From NCBI RefSeq assembly GCF_002895435.1, contig NZ_POYJ01000003.1, forward strand, positions 186,001 to 250,000: a DNA stretch of 64,000 nt. Reading direction: 5' to 3'. The notes beneath the pieces were generated by a model. The model saw only the letters and a program-made list of their open reading frames with translations. It was not told the origin of the DNA and ran no database searches. Position numbers and translations under genes: made by a program. Shown in pieces: positions 33,739 to 44,500 of this stretch. Numbering within the stretch: position 1 is the stretch's first letter; each line of letters opens with the position of its first letter. Source of the DNA: Aquimarina sediminis (GTDB taxonomy: Bacteria; Bacteroidota; Bacteroidia; Flavobacteriales; Flavobacteriaceae).

Positions 33739-36474
33739 ATGAAAAAACACATTCGTTTTAACAAAATGAAGATTTTGTTATTCTTAATTTTTACTCCAGT
33801 TATAGTACTTGCTCAAGAGAGTCTTACGGGTACTGTATTAAACCGAGCGACAAATCAGGCGATACCGCTTGTTAATATTGTAGAAAAAGGCACCTCTAAT
33901 GGAGCTACTTCTGATTTTGATGGAAATTTCTCAATAGAGGTACAATCTCTACCTACGACTCTTGTGTTTTCGGTAGTTGGGTTTGGAACAGAAGAATTAG
34001 AAGTATCTTCAAATACGAGCATAACTGCATATATGAATGAAGGGGCATTTCTTGATGAAATTGTAGTAGTAGGTAACCGTGCAAAACCTAGAACGGTTAT
34101 AGAGTCACCAGTGGCTATTGATAATATCACATCTGAAGAATTAAAAGTAAGTGCACAGCCAGAATTGGATAAAATGATTGCGTTTAGAGTACCATCTTAT
34201 AACTCTACTCAGCAAACTATATCTGATGCAACAGCGCATTTTGATCCATCAGAACTTAGAAATTTAGGACCTAGTAGAACATTGGTTTTAGTAAATGGAA
34301 AAAGAAAAAACCAAAGTGCATTAGTATATGTTAATGAGACTCCGGGACGAGGAGAGGTTGGTGTAGATATGAAAAGTATCCCAGCAGCTGCTATCGAAAG
34401 AGTAGAGGTACTTAGAGATGGAGCGTCTGCTCAATATGGATCTGATGCCATTGCGGGGGTGATTAATATTATTTTAAAAGAGGATGAAGATAAAACTTCT
34501 CTTAGCTTAGGGACAGGAGTAACTACAGAAGGAGATGGATTTACATATAGCGGGAGTTTAAATACTTCTTTTACACCAGATTTTGGTGGGTTTGTAAATT
34601 TGACTGCAGATTTTTACCACCAGGATTATACAAACAGATCTGGGGAACCAGGAAATGATTTGCTTTTTGGAAACGTATTTCAGCCAAATCCTGATGATGT
34701 TACTAATGGAAATATAACTCAGGCACAATTTGATGCGCAACAAGCTTTAGCCAATAGCCTTTTGGATGGTTCTCATCCTTGGATTCAACAAAACCCTGAT
34801 TTGGGTATGACTGTTGGGCAGCCAGAGTACGACCGATTTGGTTTAGCACTTAATGCAGGTTTTCCGTATGCAGATGATACTGCAGAGGTATATTTATTTG
34901 GAAGCTTACAAGGCAGAAATGGTAAAAGTTTTGCGCTTTACAGAACACCATATTGGGTGCCGGATCCCTTTAATTTATTACATCCTGCCGGGACTGAGTA
35001 TCAGGGGTTTCAACCTACTTTTGAGACGGCTATTGTAGATAATACGATTACTTTAGGAAATAGGTGGCAAATGTTTAATGAGTGGAATTTTGACCTTAGT
35101 TATACCTACGGGAGAAATGGTGTGTCTTATGAAGTGAACAATTCTTTAAATCCATCTTTAGGCGCAAATAGCCCTACAAGTTTTAAAACAGGCGGATATA
35201 GTTTTGGGAATCATATAGGAAATTTAGATATATCAAAAAGTTTTGGAGATGTAAGCCTTACATTAGGATCTGAGATACGACAAGAACGTTTTGTTACCAA
35301 AGCAGGAGAAAGAGCATCTTATGTTGACGGAGGAGTACAATCATTTCCAGGATTAACACCAGCAAATGCGTTGAGTGAGACGAGATCAAATATTGGTGCT
35401 TATGCTGGATTGGACTGGGATGTTAGTGAGGCATTTTTAATTAGTGGAGCAGGACGTTACGAGGATTATAGTGATTTTGGTGAAAATGTTTCCTGGAAAG
35501 TAGCAGCTAGATATTTATTGCCTGGTGAAAAAGGAGCAATTAGAGCTTCTGTAAACACAGCATTTAGAGCACCGTCATTACACCAGATTTATTTGAGTAA
35601 TATTCAAACGCTACAATTGGCAGATGGAAGTATTGGACAACAAGGTACTTTTAATAACGCTGATCCAATAATTCTTGATCCGATTGATGGTTTAGGAGTA
35701 CCTCAATTAGATGCAGAAGAGTCTTTCAACATAGCGGGAGGGGTAACTTATAGATTTACTCCGCAGTTTTCTGTTGCTGTAGACTATTATAATATAACTG
35801 TAGATGATAGAGTGTTGTTAACAAATCCATTAGGTTTTGACGGAGATGATTCTACTGTGAATGATGTAGAGCAAGTATTAATAGATAATTCTATTGGTAA
35901 TATTACATTTTTTGTAAACGCTGTAGATACAAAAACCCAAGGGGTTGATGTAGTTGCTAACTATAGAGGTATACAATTAGGAGAAGGAAGTTTAGGGATT
36001 AATGCAGCTTTTAACTGGAATGAAACTGATATTGATGGTACTATTACTGTTCCTGAAAAAATATTAAATGCTGGATATACCGATATCTTTAATAGAGAAG
36101 AGCAGTCTAGAATTACTACGGCTAGACCTAATCTAAAAGGAGTATTAGGACTTAATTATGACATTGCAAAATTTAGTTTTGTGTTAAACAATACATATTT
36201 TGGTGAAGTAACATGGCAGCATCCTACAACTCCTGGATTTGATCAAACTTTTGCCGGAAAAATAGTTACAGACTTATCTGTGTCATATAAGTTTTCTGAT
36301 TGGTTGACTGCAAAGGCAACTGCTAATAACCTATTAGATGTTTATCCTGATGAGATTAACACTTTTGGAGATTTTGGAACTGACTTAGGAGGAAGATTTA
36401 GATATCCATGGGAGGTAAATCAGTTTGGATTTACAGGTACTTTTTTACAGGCAGGTCTTGATTTTACTTTTTAA
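33739..36474 (+). CDS. TonB-dependent outer-membrane receptor
   Basis: 911 aa. Signal peptide ending VIVLAQES. A carboxypeptidase-regulatory-like domain follows (about 28-105), then the plug (about 115-245) with LVLVNGKRKNQSALVY and VEVLRDGASAQYGSDAIAGVINIIL, and a 22-strand-type barrel ending in LDFTF with a terminal Phe. It imports an unknown ligand with TonB energy. No SusD partner follows, so it is not a SusCD polysaccharide pair; an iron chelate, vitamin or peptide is possible. The long upstream region with overlapping palindromes suggests regulation. A terminator closes the gene. Confidence 0.92.
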   Translation: MKKHIRFNKMKILLFLIFTPVIVLAQESLTGTVLNRATNQAIPLVNIVEKGTSNGATSDFDGNFSIEVQSLPTTLVFSVVGFGTEELEVSSNTSITAYMNEGAFLDEIVVVGNRAKPRTVIESPVAIDNITSEELKVSAQPELDKMIAFRVPSYNSTQQTISDATAHFDPSELRNLGPSRTLVLVNGKRKNQSALVYVNETPGRGEVGVDMKSIPAAAIERVEVLRDGASAQYGSDAIAGVINIILKEDEDKTSLSLGTGVTTEGDGFTYSGSLNTSFTPDFGGFVNLTADFYHQDYTNRSGEPGNDLLFGNVFQPNPDDVTNGNITQAQFDAQQALANSLLDGSHPWIQQNPDLGMTVGQPEYDRFGLALNAGFPYADDTAEVYLFGSLQGRNGKSFALYRTPYWVPDPFNLLHPAGTEYQGFQPTFETAIVDNTITLGNRWQMFNEWNFDLSYTYGRNGVSYEVNNSLNPSLGANSPTSFKTGGYSFGNHIGNLDISKSFGDVSLTLGSEIRQERFVTKAGERASYVDGGVQSFPGLTPANALSETRSNIGAYAGLDWDVSEAFLISGAGRYEDYSDFGENVSWKVAARYLLPGEKGAIRASVNTAFRAPSLHQIYLSNIQTLQLADGSIGQQGTFNNADPIILDPIDGLGVPQLDAEESFNIAGGVTYRFTPQFSVAVDYYNITVDDRVLLTNPLGFDGDDSTVNDVEQVLIDNSIGNITFFVNAVDTKTQGVDVVANYRGIQLGEGSLGINAAFNWNETDIDGTITVPEKILNAGYTDIFNREEQSRITTARPNLKGVLGLNYDIAKFSFVLNNTYFGEVTWQHPTTPGFDQTFAGKIVTDLSVSYKFSDWLTAKATANNLLDVYPDEINTFGDFGTDLGGRFRYPWEVNQFGFTGTFLQAGLDFTF

Positions 36475-36497
36475 AAAACAGACTGTTTAATAGAATA

Positions 36498-36533
36498 AAA
36501 AAAGAGAGGTGTTAGTTATAGCATCTCTCTTTT
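36498..36533 (+). terminator. Terminator of the TonB-dependent receptor
   Basis: AAAGAGAGGTG and CATCTCTCTTT pair over 11 bp with one G-T wobble, 9-nt loop, followed by TTT. It starts about 25 bp after the stop codon. Confidence 0.75.
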
Positions 36534-36659
36534 ACTATGTAATACTTTTTGAAGGTGTATGAATAAAGTTCTTTTTTGGGGTTAATAAACCTTATGTTTA
36601 GCTATATTTACTACTAATATTAATCGAGAAATGAAGGAAAGTAAATAAAAACTAACCTA

Positions 36660-37040
36660 ATGAATACCTATTTTTTTACTGCAGGGATTTTATGCATTCT
36701 TCTTGGGATTGTTCATTCGATTCTTGGGGAATATTTAATTTTTAAGAATAAAAGAAATAAAGGAAAATTAGTCCCTTCAAAAAAAAGTGAAGGATTGAGA
36801 GAAAGACATTTGCGAATATTATGGGCAACCTGGCATTTGTCTTCAGTTTTTGGTTGGAGTATAGGAGCGATACTGATAAAAATTTCATTTGCCCCGGAGC
36901 AGATGAATTCATTTATAGTTCAGGCGATTATTTATGCCATGATTTTATCGTCTTTATTGGTTTTGGTTGGAACCAAAGGAAAACATCCAGGATGGATAGT
37001 TCTTTTGATAATTGCAGTATTATCAATTATCGGTATCTGA
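36660..37040 (+). CDS. Four-helix membrane protein, unknown function
   Basis: 126 aa with four hydrophobic helices (FFTAGILCILLGIVHSILGEYLIF, LSSVFGWSIGAILIKISF, FIVQAIIYAMILSSLLVLVG, GWIVLLIIAVLSIIGI). The loop after helix 1 is strongly basic (KNKRNKGKLVPSKKSEGLRERH). Conserved-looking polar residues inside the membrane (His19, Glu24, and WATWHLSS) suggest a functional site. It has no recognised family and no close neighbours. Confidence 0.65.
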   Translation: MNTYFFTAGILCILLGIVHSILGEYLIFKNKRNKGKLVPSKKSEGLRERHLRILWATWHLSSVFGWSIGAILIKISFAPEQMNSFIVQAIIYAMILSSLLVLVGTKGKHPGWIVLLIIAVLSIIGI

Positions 37041-37231
37041 AAAGGAAACCCCAGAGGTAATAAGGCTTATGTATAATTGAGATTAAAGGTCGTAGAGTTT
37101 TATAAAGTCTGTAGAATTTGCAATCTTGCATATCTAAAAAGATATACGCGTTAATTCGATCTTTTATCAAAAAATAGTCACCCTCTAAACAATAGCGAAT
37201 GCCGTTAAATACGGTACAATATTTTTAAAAA

Positions 37232-38437
37232 ATGAAATTCAAATCTGCTTTTATAATACTAACCATTATTAGTTTTACCAATGTTTTTGGACAAATAAAC
37301 GAAGAGTATAAAGCACTCATAAAGGAGGCAAGTAGTCTTTATAAATCAAAGAACTATAAGCTCTCTGTTGTAAATTATGAAAAGGCTTTTAAAATATTTG
37401 AAGGCAATAACTCTGACCTATATAATGCTGCTTGTTCTGCTGCGCTAGATAGAGATCCAGAAAAAGCAAAAACTTTTTTAATTAGCTCTATTAATAGTGG
37501 ATGGAGTAATCTTGATCACTTACAGAAAGACCCTGATTTATACAGTTTGCACTGTTTGGATGAATGGAAAGAAATTATTAAAAAAGCGGAAGAGGTAGAA
37601 AAAAATACTGTTACCCATACTCAGCTTATTGATAAAATAAAACCCTTTATTGAATCTAATAAGCCTGAATCGGTGTATGATCTGGCAAACAATGATTTAA
37701 AATCAAGACCAGAATTAAAAACGACTATTGATTCTATTTACCAACTATTAAAAAGACACAAGGTAAAAAACCTGCAATCGATACGATCTGCTTCAAGCTC
37801 ATCAGTTAACTATATAAACGGATTGAAAACTGAATCATTCTATTATACGTATAAGTTAAATCCTAAATATTTAAACGGTAAAGTAAAATCATTTTTTTTT
37901 AAGCCTCTAGGATATAAAATCAAAATAGAGGTTTCCAAGCCAAGTAATGAATGGTTGCTGTCCAATATAAGTCTAGAAAATAAATATGCTAATCCTGACT
38001 ATGAGATGGTTACTGAAAACACCTCTTTCTTTAAGAATTCGGATTCTTTGATATATAGATACTCTTTAGCTAAAAATACAAAGGTATTGTATAATCAAGG
38101 TAAAGTGAAAAGCGAGAATATTCGCGATGTAATTATTAGAGAACTTAAGCAATTAGACTATGTAAAATTTTCTGATGTAAAAACTCTAAATGTTTTTAAA
38201 GAATCCTCTAAAATTTATAGCTTGTCTTTTTACTCCAATAAAAAAGACTCTTTTTTTCAAACCAAAAATATAGGGAAATCCTCGAAAACACTTAAAACAG
38301 TGGAGCTTATGTTTTATGATAATAACTCTAATTTGGTTTTGGTATCCAATGGTAATAAATATGCTTTTTATAGAGTTAAATCTGTTGAAAGATTAAAAGA
38401 AATTGTTTTAAAAGAAGTAGCGGAAATAACAAAATAA
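37232..38437 (+). CDS. Exported protein with N-terminal TPR-type helices
   Basis: 401 aa, signal peptide ending FTNVFGQIN. Residues about 20-120 form TPR-like helices (SLYKSKNYKLSVVNYEKAFKIFEGNNSDLYNAACSAALDRDPEKAKTFL without the full repeat length, then a tail often seen in TPR proteins). The second half is a beta-rich region of about 200 residues with no family I recognise. It is transcribed alone; a hairpin follows the stop codon. Possibly a periplasmic adaptor. Confidence 0.65.
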   Translation: MKFKSAFIILTIISFTNVFGQINEEYKALIKEASSLYKSKNYKLSVVNYEKAFKIFEGNNSDLYNAACSAALDRDPEKAKTFLISSINSGWSNLDHLQKDPDLYSLHCLDEWKEIIKKAEEVEKNTVTHTQLIDKIKPFIESNKPESVYDLANNDLKSRPELKTTIDSIYQLLKRHKVKNLQSIRSASSSSVNYINGLKTESFYYTYKLNPKYLNGKVKSFFFKPLGYKIKIEVSKPSNEWLLSNISLENKYANPDYEMVTENTSFFKNSDSLIYRYSLAKNTKVLYNQGKVKSENIRDVIIRELKQLDYVKFSDVKTLNVFKESSKIYSLSFYSNKKDSFFQTKNIGKSSKTLKTVELMFYDNNSNLVLVSNGNKYAFYRVKSVERLKEIVLKEVAEITK

Positions 38438-38443
38438 CATCTA

Positions 38444-38476
38444 CCAGTAAGGATGCTTTTATACAACCCTTACTGG
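38444..38476. terminator. Hairpin between convergent TPR gene and the giant-protein unit
   Basis: CCAGTAAGG (38444-38452) and CCTTACTGG (38468-38476) form a perfect 9-bp stem with a 15-nt loop, located between two converging genes. T-tracts are weak, so termination is likely but not certain. Confidence 0.6.
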
Positions 38477-38522
38477 CAAAATGTTATAATCTTTTGTATC
38501 TATTAATTATTTACGATTTGGA

Positions 38523-41500
38523 TTACTTTATAATCACTTTTCTAATAGCATTTCCATAAGGCGTTTCTAATACCACCGCATATACTCCTGATGGTACTTG
38601 AAGGTTAAAAGGAATTTCATATGTTTTTTGTCCTGTTTCTTTTTTTTGAGCCAATACAGTGTTATTAGATAAATTGAATATTTTAATACTGATATCGTTT
38701 ACTTCTTTTAAAGTTACTTTGGCAAAGAATTTTCCATCAGAAGGGTTAGGATATAGATTAAACTCTCTAATGTTTCCTAATTGTTCCTGCGGCTCTTCTT
38801 CAGATTCGTTTCCAAGATTTTCCTGTTCTAATACAAGTACTTTTTGGGTAAAAATATCCTGACAATCACCTAATTTGGATACTAATGTGATTTCGTATTC
38901 CCCGGTTTTGTCAAAGGATAATTCTATAAGATCTTGATCTTTTGCCAATATTGTAGCTTGTTCGGGTACAATCCATTCGATATGATCTGGTATTGGATAG
39001 GTTACATCAATTACTACAAATTTTTCATTAGTAAATACCTGACTGGCATATAGGAACTCTGCTTTAATTTCTGCATCTATCTGGTTTACGATCACACTAC
39101 TGCTGCCGACGCACCCTTTACTATTTGTTACTGTTGCGGTATATGTTCCTGTCTTGCTTACTGTTATTTCTGGAGATTTGCTGGAAAACCCATTTTGAGA
39201 TGTCCATTGGTATGTTGCATTAGGGTCATCAATAAGAGCAGAGAATGATGCTGTTTGCCCTAGACAAAGAGTCTTATCATCCCCCAATTCGATAATCAAT
39301 TCTTGAGGATCAAAGAGTTCGAATTCTCTGAATATACTACATCCTTTACTATCCGTGATTACCAGACTATAAGGGCTAGCTTGTAATGCGTGGTTATCTT
39401 CAGTAGTTACTCCATTATCCCAGTTAAAGGTATAGGGAGGTGTTCCTCCAAAGGTAGTTAAGTCAATACCTCCATCATTTCCTTCAAAACAAGTAGGGTT
39501 TGTTGTTGTAAAAGTAATTTGCAACTGATCTGGCGGGGATAGGGTTATCGACTGCTGCGAAGTACATCCACGACTATCCTGTACAGTTAGGGTATACATT
39601 CCTGGGTTTATGTCTTCTAGTGACGCTGTTGTTTCATTTTCATTATCCCACAAATAGGTATAGGGTAAAGTCCCTCCAGAAACATTGCTAAGGATGCTCC
39701 AGTTGTTAGCACCCCCACATAGGATGTAATCTGCGGTCAGGTCAACCGCTAACATTTCTGGTTCACCAATAGTGATATTGCTACTTTGGGATGTGTTATT
39801 ATTAGCATCGGTTACAATAACAAAGTAATCGCCTGCAGCAATATTCGAAAGTACATTCGTAGCTGCAATAGGAGTTGTGTCTCCAGATAAATACCATTGA
39901 TAAGAGTATGGTTGAACTCCTCCTGTAGCAGAAGCTCTTAGACTACCATTACTGTCTCCATTACAAAGGATAAGGCTGGTTATTTCTGTACTTACTATAA
40001 GTTGATCAGGCTGTGTTAAGGTAAAAGGTAATGAAGTTGTGCAGTCATTGGCATCCGTTACCAGTAGGGTGTATGTTCCGGCTCCAACTCCGGATAATAC
40101 AGCGGTTGTTTCTGATAAAACTCCATTGACGTCAGCCCACTCATATGTATAAGGTGTCGTTCCTCCTGCAATAGTAGTGGTAATACTTCCATTAGTAAGT
40201 CCAAACCCGGTCGGATTACTAAGTAGTGCCGTATCTATAACTAGAAGGTCAGGTTGATTAAGAGTTACGGATAATGTCCCTATTGATCCTAGTTCCTGAT
40301 ATGTACACCCATTGGTATCTCTAAGCTGTATTTGATATTGACGATCGGTAAGGTTATTGATCACGGTAGCACTGGTATTAAGGAAAGGGCTCCAGTTGTT
40401 ATAACTTCCGTTTATTGCTCGATATCTGTATTCAAAAACCCCATTGCCACCAAAGGCATTAATGGTTATGCTTCCGTCATTGCTCATAAAACAACTTGGA
40501 TGGGCTGCAATGAGATTTGCGGTTACAGGAAGAGGTTGGATTACTGTAAACACAGCACTTTGCTCGGATATTCCATCGGCGTTGCTAACGACAACATAAT
40601 ATTCTCCCGCCGTAATTCCATTAAGGATACGTGTATTTCCTACTAACGTGTTATTGTTCACCTTATACCACTGATAGTTATTTCCGCCAGCACCTCCAGT
40701 GGTAATAACCTCTAGTATTCCATCATTCCCTTCAAAACAACTAATCTGTTGAGGTTGCTCTATATTAACCAGGAGCTCTCCCGGGCTTGCAAGGTTGTAG
40801 GTATTGCTAAGTGTACAGCCTATAGCATCAGTGATTAGTATATTATATATTCCTTCAGGCTGATTTGTTATTGAACTTGAAATACTGTTGGTGTTAGATT
40901 GCGATAAGATAATTGTTCCAGTATTATCAGTCCACTGATAGGAGTAAGGAGATGCTCCTCCTGTTATTTGTATAGAGATGCTTCCGTCGCTAACACCTGT
41001 ATTAGATGGTCTTATCAAGGAGACACTATCAATGTCATATCGTACGGGTTGATCTACAGTAATAATAGCACTGGTTACTTGGCAGTTATTTTGATCGGTT
41101 ACTGTAACGGTATAGTCTCCGGCAATTAAATTGGTATGAGTGTTAATAGAAGATATAGATGTACCCCATTGATATAGGTAATTTCCTGTTCCGCCTGTTA
41201 CAGAAATTTCTATAGAACCATCATTACCATTATAACAGCTGACATCAGTAACGTCAATGTTGGTTATGTCAAGTTGATCTGGTTGGGTAAGTATGATATT
41301 GTTTTGTTCTGTTTGGTTGTTGTTTTTATCAACAATAACTACTCGGTATGTTCCAGAAACGATATTACCGGTAGCGCTAGTTGTACTTATTGGTGAATTA
41401 CCGGCGTCAAACCATTGATACGAATAAGGTTCTACTCCACCAGTAACATTAGCAAAAAGTTCTCCCTGTTCTCCAAAACAAGAGATGGGGGTGTTAGATA

Positions 41501-44500
41501 TAGAGACCAGTAACGGATCTGGTTCTGTTACCTGATACTCTACTGGTCCTAGACTACAGTTTTTGGCATCGATGATAGTTAGAAAATAACTACCGGCTAT
41601 AAGATTACTCAATATGTTACTGTTTGTTCCGACAGGGGCATTGTTGGCATTGGTCCAATTATAGCTATATGGAGATGTCCCTCCGCTTACTGAAACTTCT
41701 ATGTTTCCATTGGATAATCCATTTCCTGATGCTGGAGTTATATCTGCATTGGTTATTGTTAGTGCTGCTGGCGGTTGCTTGATTTGAATTGTAAGATCCG
41801 TTTGGCAAAGGTTAGCATCACTTACGGTTACCGAATAAGTACCCTCAGAAAGTCCAGAGATATCTTCAGTATTAGCTCCTGTACTCCAAAAGAAAGAATA
41901 GCTTCCTGTTCCACCGGTTACAGAGATATTAATACTTCCATCAGCACCACCATTACACGATACATCAGTATTGGTATATATTGCTTGTAATAATGGAGGC
42001 TCTGTGATTGCATAGGTACGATTCGCCTGATTGCCGTTGGCATCAGTAATTTCTATAGTATAGGTCCCTACTCCAAGTCCAGCAATATTAGGTTGTGTAG
42101 CCAAGGTTATTGAACTATTTATGACATTGTACCATCTATAGGTGTATGGGAGTACTCCTCCAGTAACTGAAGCTGTTAAGGTAGCTGTTTGATCTCCAAA
42201 ACATAATATAGCATTGTCCTGTTGTATATTGGTTACCTCTAGTAAATCGGGTTGTGTTACCACATAATCAGTAATGAGGCTACAATTATTAGCATCTGTA
42301 ATAGTCACCTGATAGGATCCCGCCTGAAGGTTATTGATTATAGGGTTAGTTCCAATTACGGGAGTGGTGCCTTGAACTCTCCATTGGTAGGTATATCCTG
42401 GTGTTCCCCCTGCGGTGGTTACGGCAATACTACCATTACCCGTTTGAAAACCTGTAAGGTTGGTTACCGCTGCTTGAGTTATAGAAATGGGGGCATTGGG
42501 TTGTGAGGGTGTTATAACAGTAGAGGTCAGATTACAATTATTAGCATCTGTTACAGTTACAGTATACCCTATTGCACTTGCTCCTGTAATATCCTGCGTG
42601 GTTTCTCCATTAGACCATAGATAGGAATATGGAGGTGTTCCTCCCGATGGAGTAATATCGATCGCTCCCGAAGCTTCTCCATAGCAAAGAATATCTGTAG
42701 TGGTAAAACTTATTGCCAAAGGATCGGGTTGTGTTATGTTTATTGATCCAGAGGATATTTCTACATTACTGTCATCGGTTACAGTTACAGTATATGCTCC
42801 CGGTTCTAGACTATCGATAGTAGGGTCATCGGGTCTGATGAATGAAGGATCCCCTTGTTTACTCCATAAATAGGTGTACGGAGAAATACCTCCGGTTACT
42901 GTGACTGTTATTTTTCCGTCAGCAAAATCTTTACAGGTCACCTGAGTAGTAGCAATATTCCCTATTTCTAAAAGTTGAGGTTCTGTAATTAAAATGGGTT
43001 GTGCCAATATTGCTATACAACTATTAGTATCGATAACATCTACGGTATAACTTCCCGCTTCTAAATTTATTAACCTGGTATTGGTAGATCCAGCGGGAGG
43101 AGTAAAAGGAGCACCATTTTTATACCAATCAAAAGATGTTGTTCCTTGGTTGTTAGTAACATTAATCTCGAGAACTCCTATTGCGCCACCAAATACAATA
43201 TTGTCTATGTGTGATGCAGTTACTTCGGATACTTCTATTCCTATAGTAGGTTGAGTAATTTCTATTGGGGTTCCGAAGTTATTGATACTACAATTGTTTT
43301 GATCGGTGATAACATATTCATACGACCCGGCGGTAAGGTTAGCTATATTCACTCCAGATTGACTAAAAGAAGGGTCAAAGAGCTTTGTCCAATTTACAGT
43401 ATATACTCCTGTCCCTCCAGAAATATTTAATTGTATGTTTCCGTCTTTTCCATTTTTACAGCTTACATTATTTATTATAGGTGTTGCCGTAATGGGATCA
43501 GGTCCTTGCACTTCAAAGGATTTAGAAAGGTTATTACCTCCCTGATCCGTAACGGTAACCTGATAGGTTCCTATCCCTACATTGGTTAGGGTTGCTCCTG
43601 TAGCTCCAGTATTCCAGGTATAGCTATAATCTCCACCAGAATTTAAAAACCCGCCAGTTGCAGAGGCAGTAAGATTAACTTGAGTATATGAGCAATTAAG
43701 GGTATTAGGAGTCATGTTAATAGTGACTACGATGGGATCCGGATCTGTAAGCGTAAATGTTTCGACCTCGGAGCTACATCCATTACTATCAGTTACAATT
43801 ATAGTATATACCCCTGCATAGAGACTTACCAGTGATGTATTGGTTGATCCTGTAGGAGGTGTAAATGGATTACCATCTTTGGTCCAGGCATAGTTGGTAT
43901 AGTTTCCTGACCCACCGGATACAGTGATTACAATACGACCATTATTACCATTAACCAGGGTAGGGTTGTTAATAAGTCCGGATAACCCAACCACATCTGG
44001 AATCGAGACAAAACGTTCGATAACGGTTATTGTACTACTAGAATTTTGGCAACCGCTATTATCTTTAATATGTATAGTGTAATCCCCTTTAATGAGATTG
44101 TCAAATAGAGTACTTGTTTGCCAGGTGCTACCATCAATTGAGTATTGATAGGGTGGTGTTCCTCCAGATGCAGAAACCGTTATTCTACCATCATCCCCTC
44201 CAAAACATTGTACAGGTGTGGGAGTCCCATTAACTGATAATGCAGGAGGAGGAGTTAGTGTAAACGGGTCACTTTGATCATATGCATCTGGTGTAGTATC
44301 AATATTATCAAAAACACCATTATTACTTTTGGTTTGCCAGAATAATTTATAAGTCCCCCCGGGTAAGTTTCTAGGGGTCCAGGTATAAGAACGACCAGTA
44401 AAATCACTTTTGCTAAGTACTTTGGATTCATAACCATCAAAAACAGAACCAACCTGTCGATATACCTGTAGGTTCATTTTTTCATTTTGAGTATCATCAA

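Noticed and set aside
33739-36474. SusC of a polysaccharide utilisation locus
   Set aside because: No SusD gene, glycoside hydrolase or sugar regulator is next to it.
37126-37150. Small hairpin ATATCT-AAAA-AGATAT before the TPR protein gene
   Set aside because: A 6-bp A/T-rich stem with no T-run and no conserved partner; too weak to call a terminator or operator.
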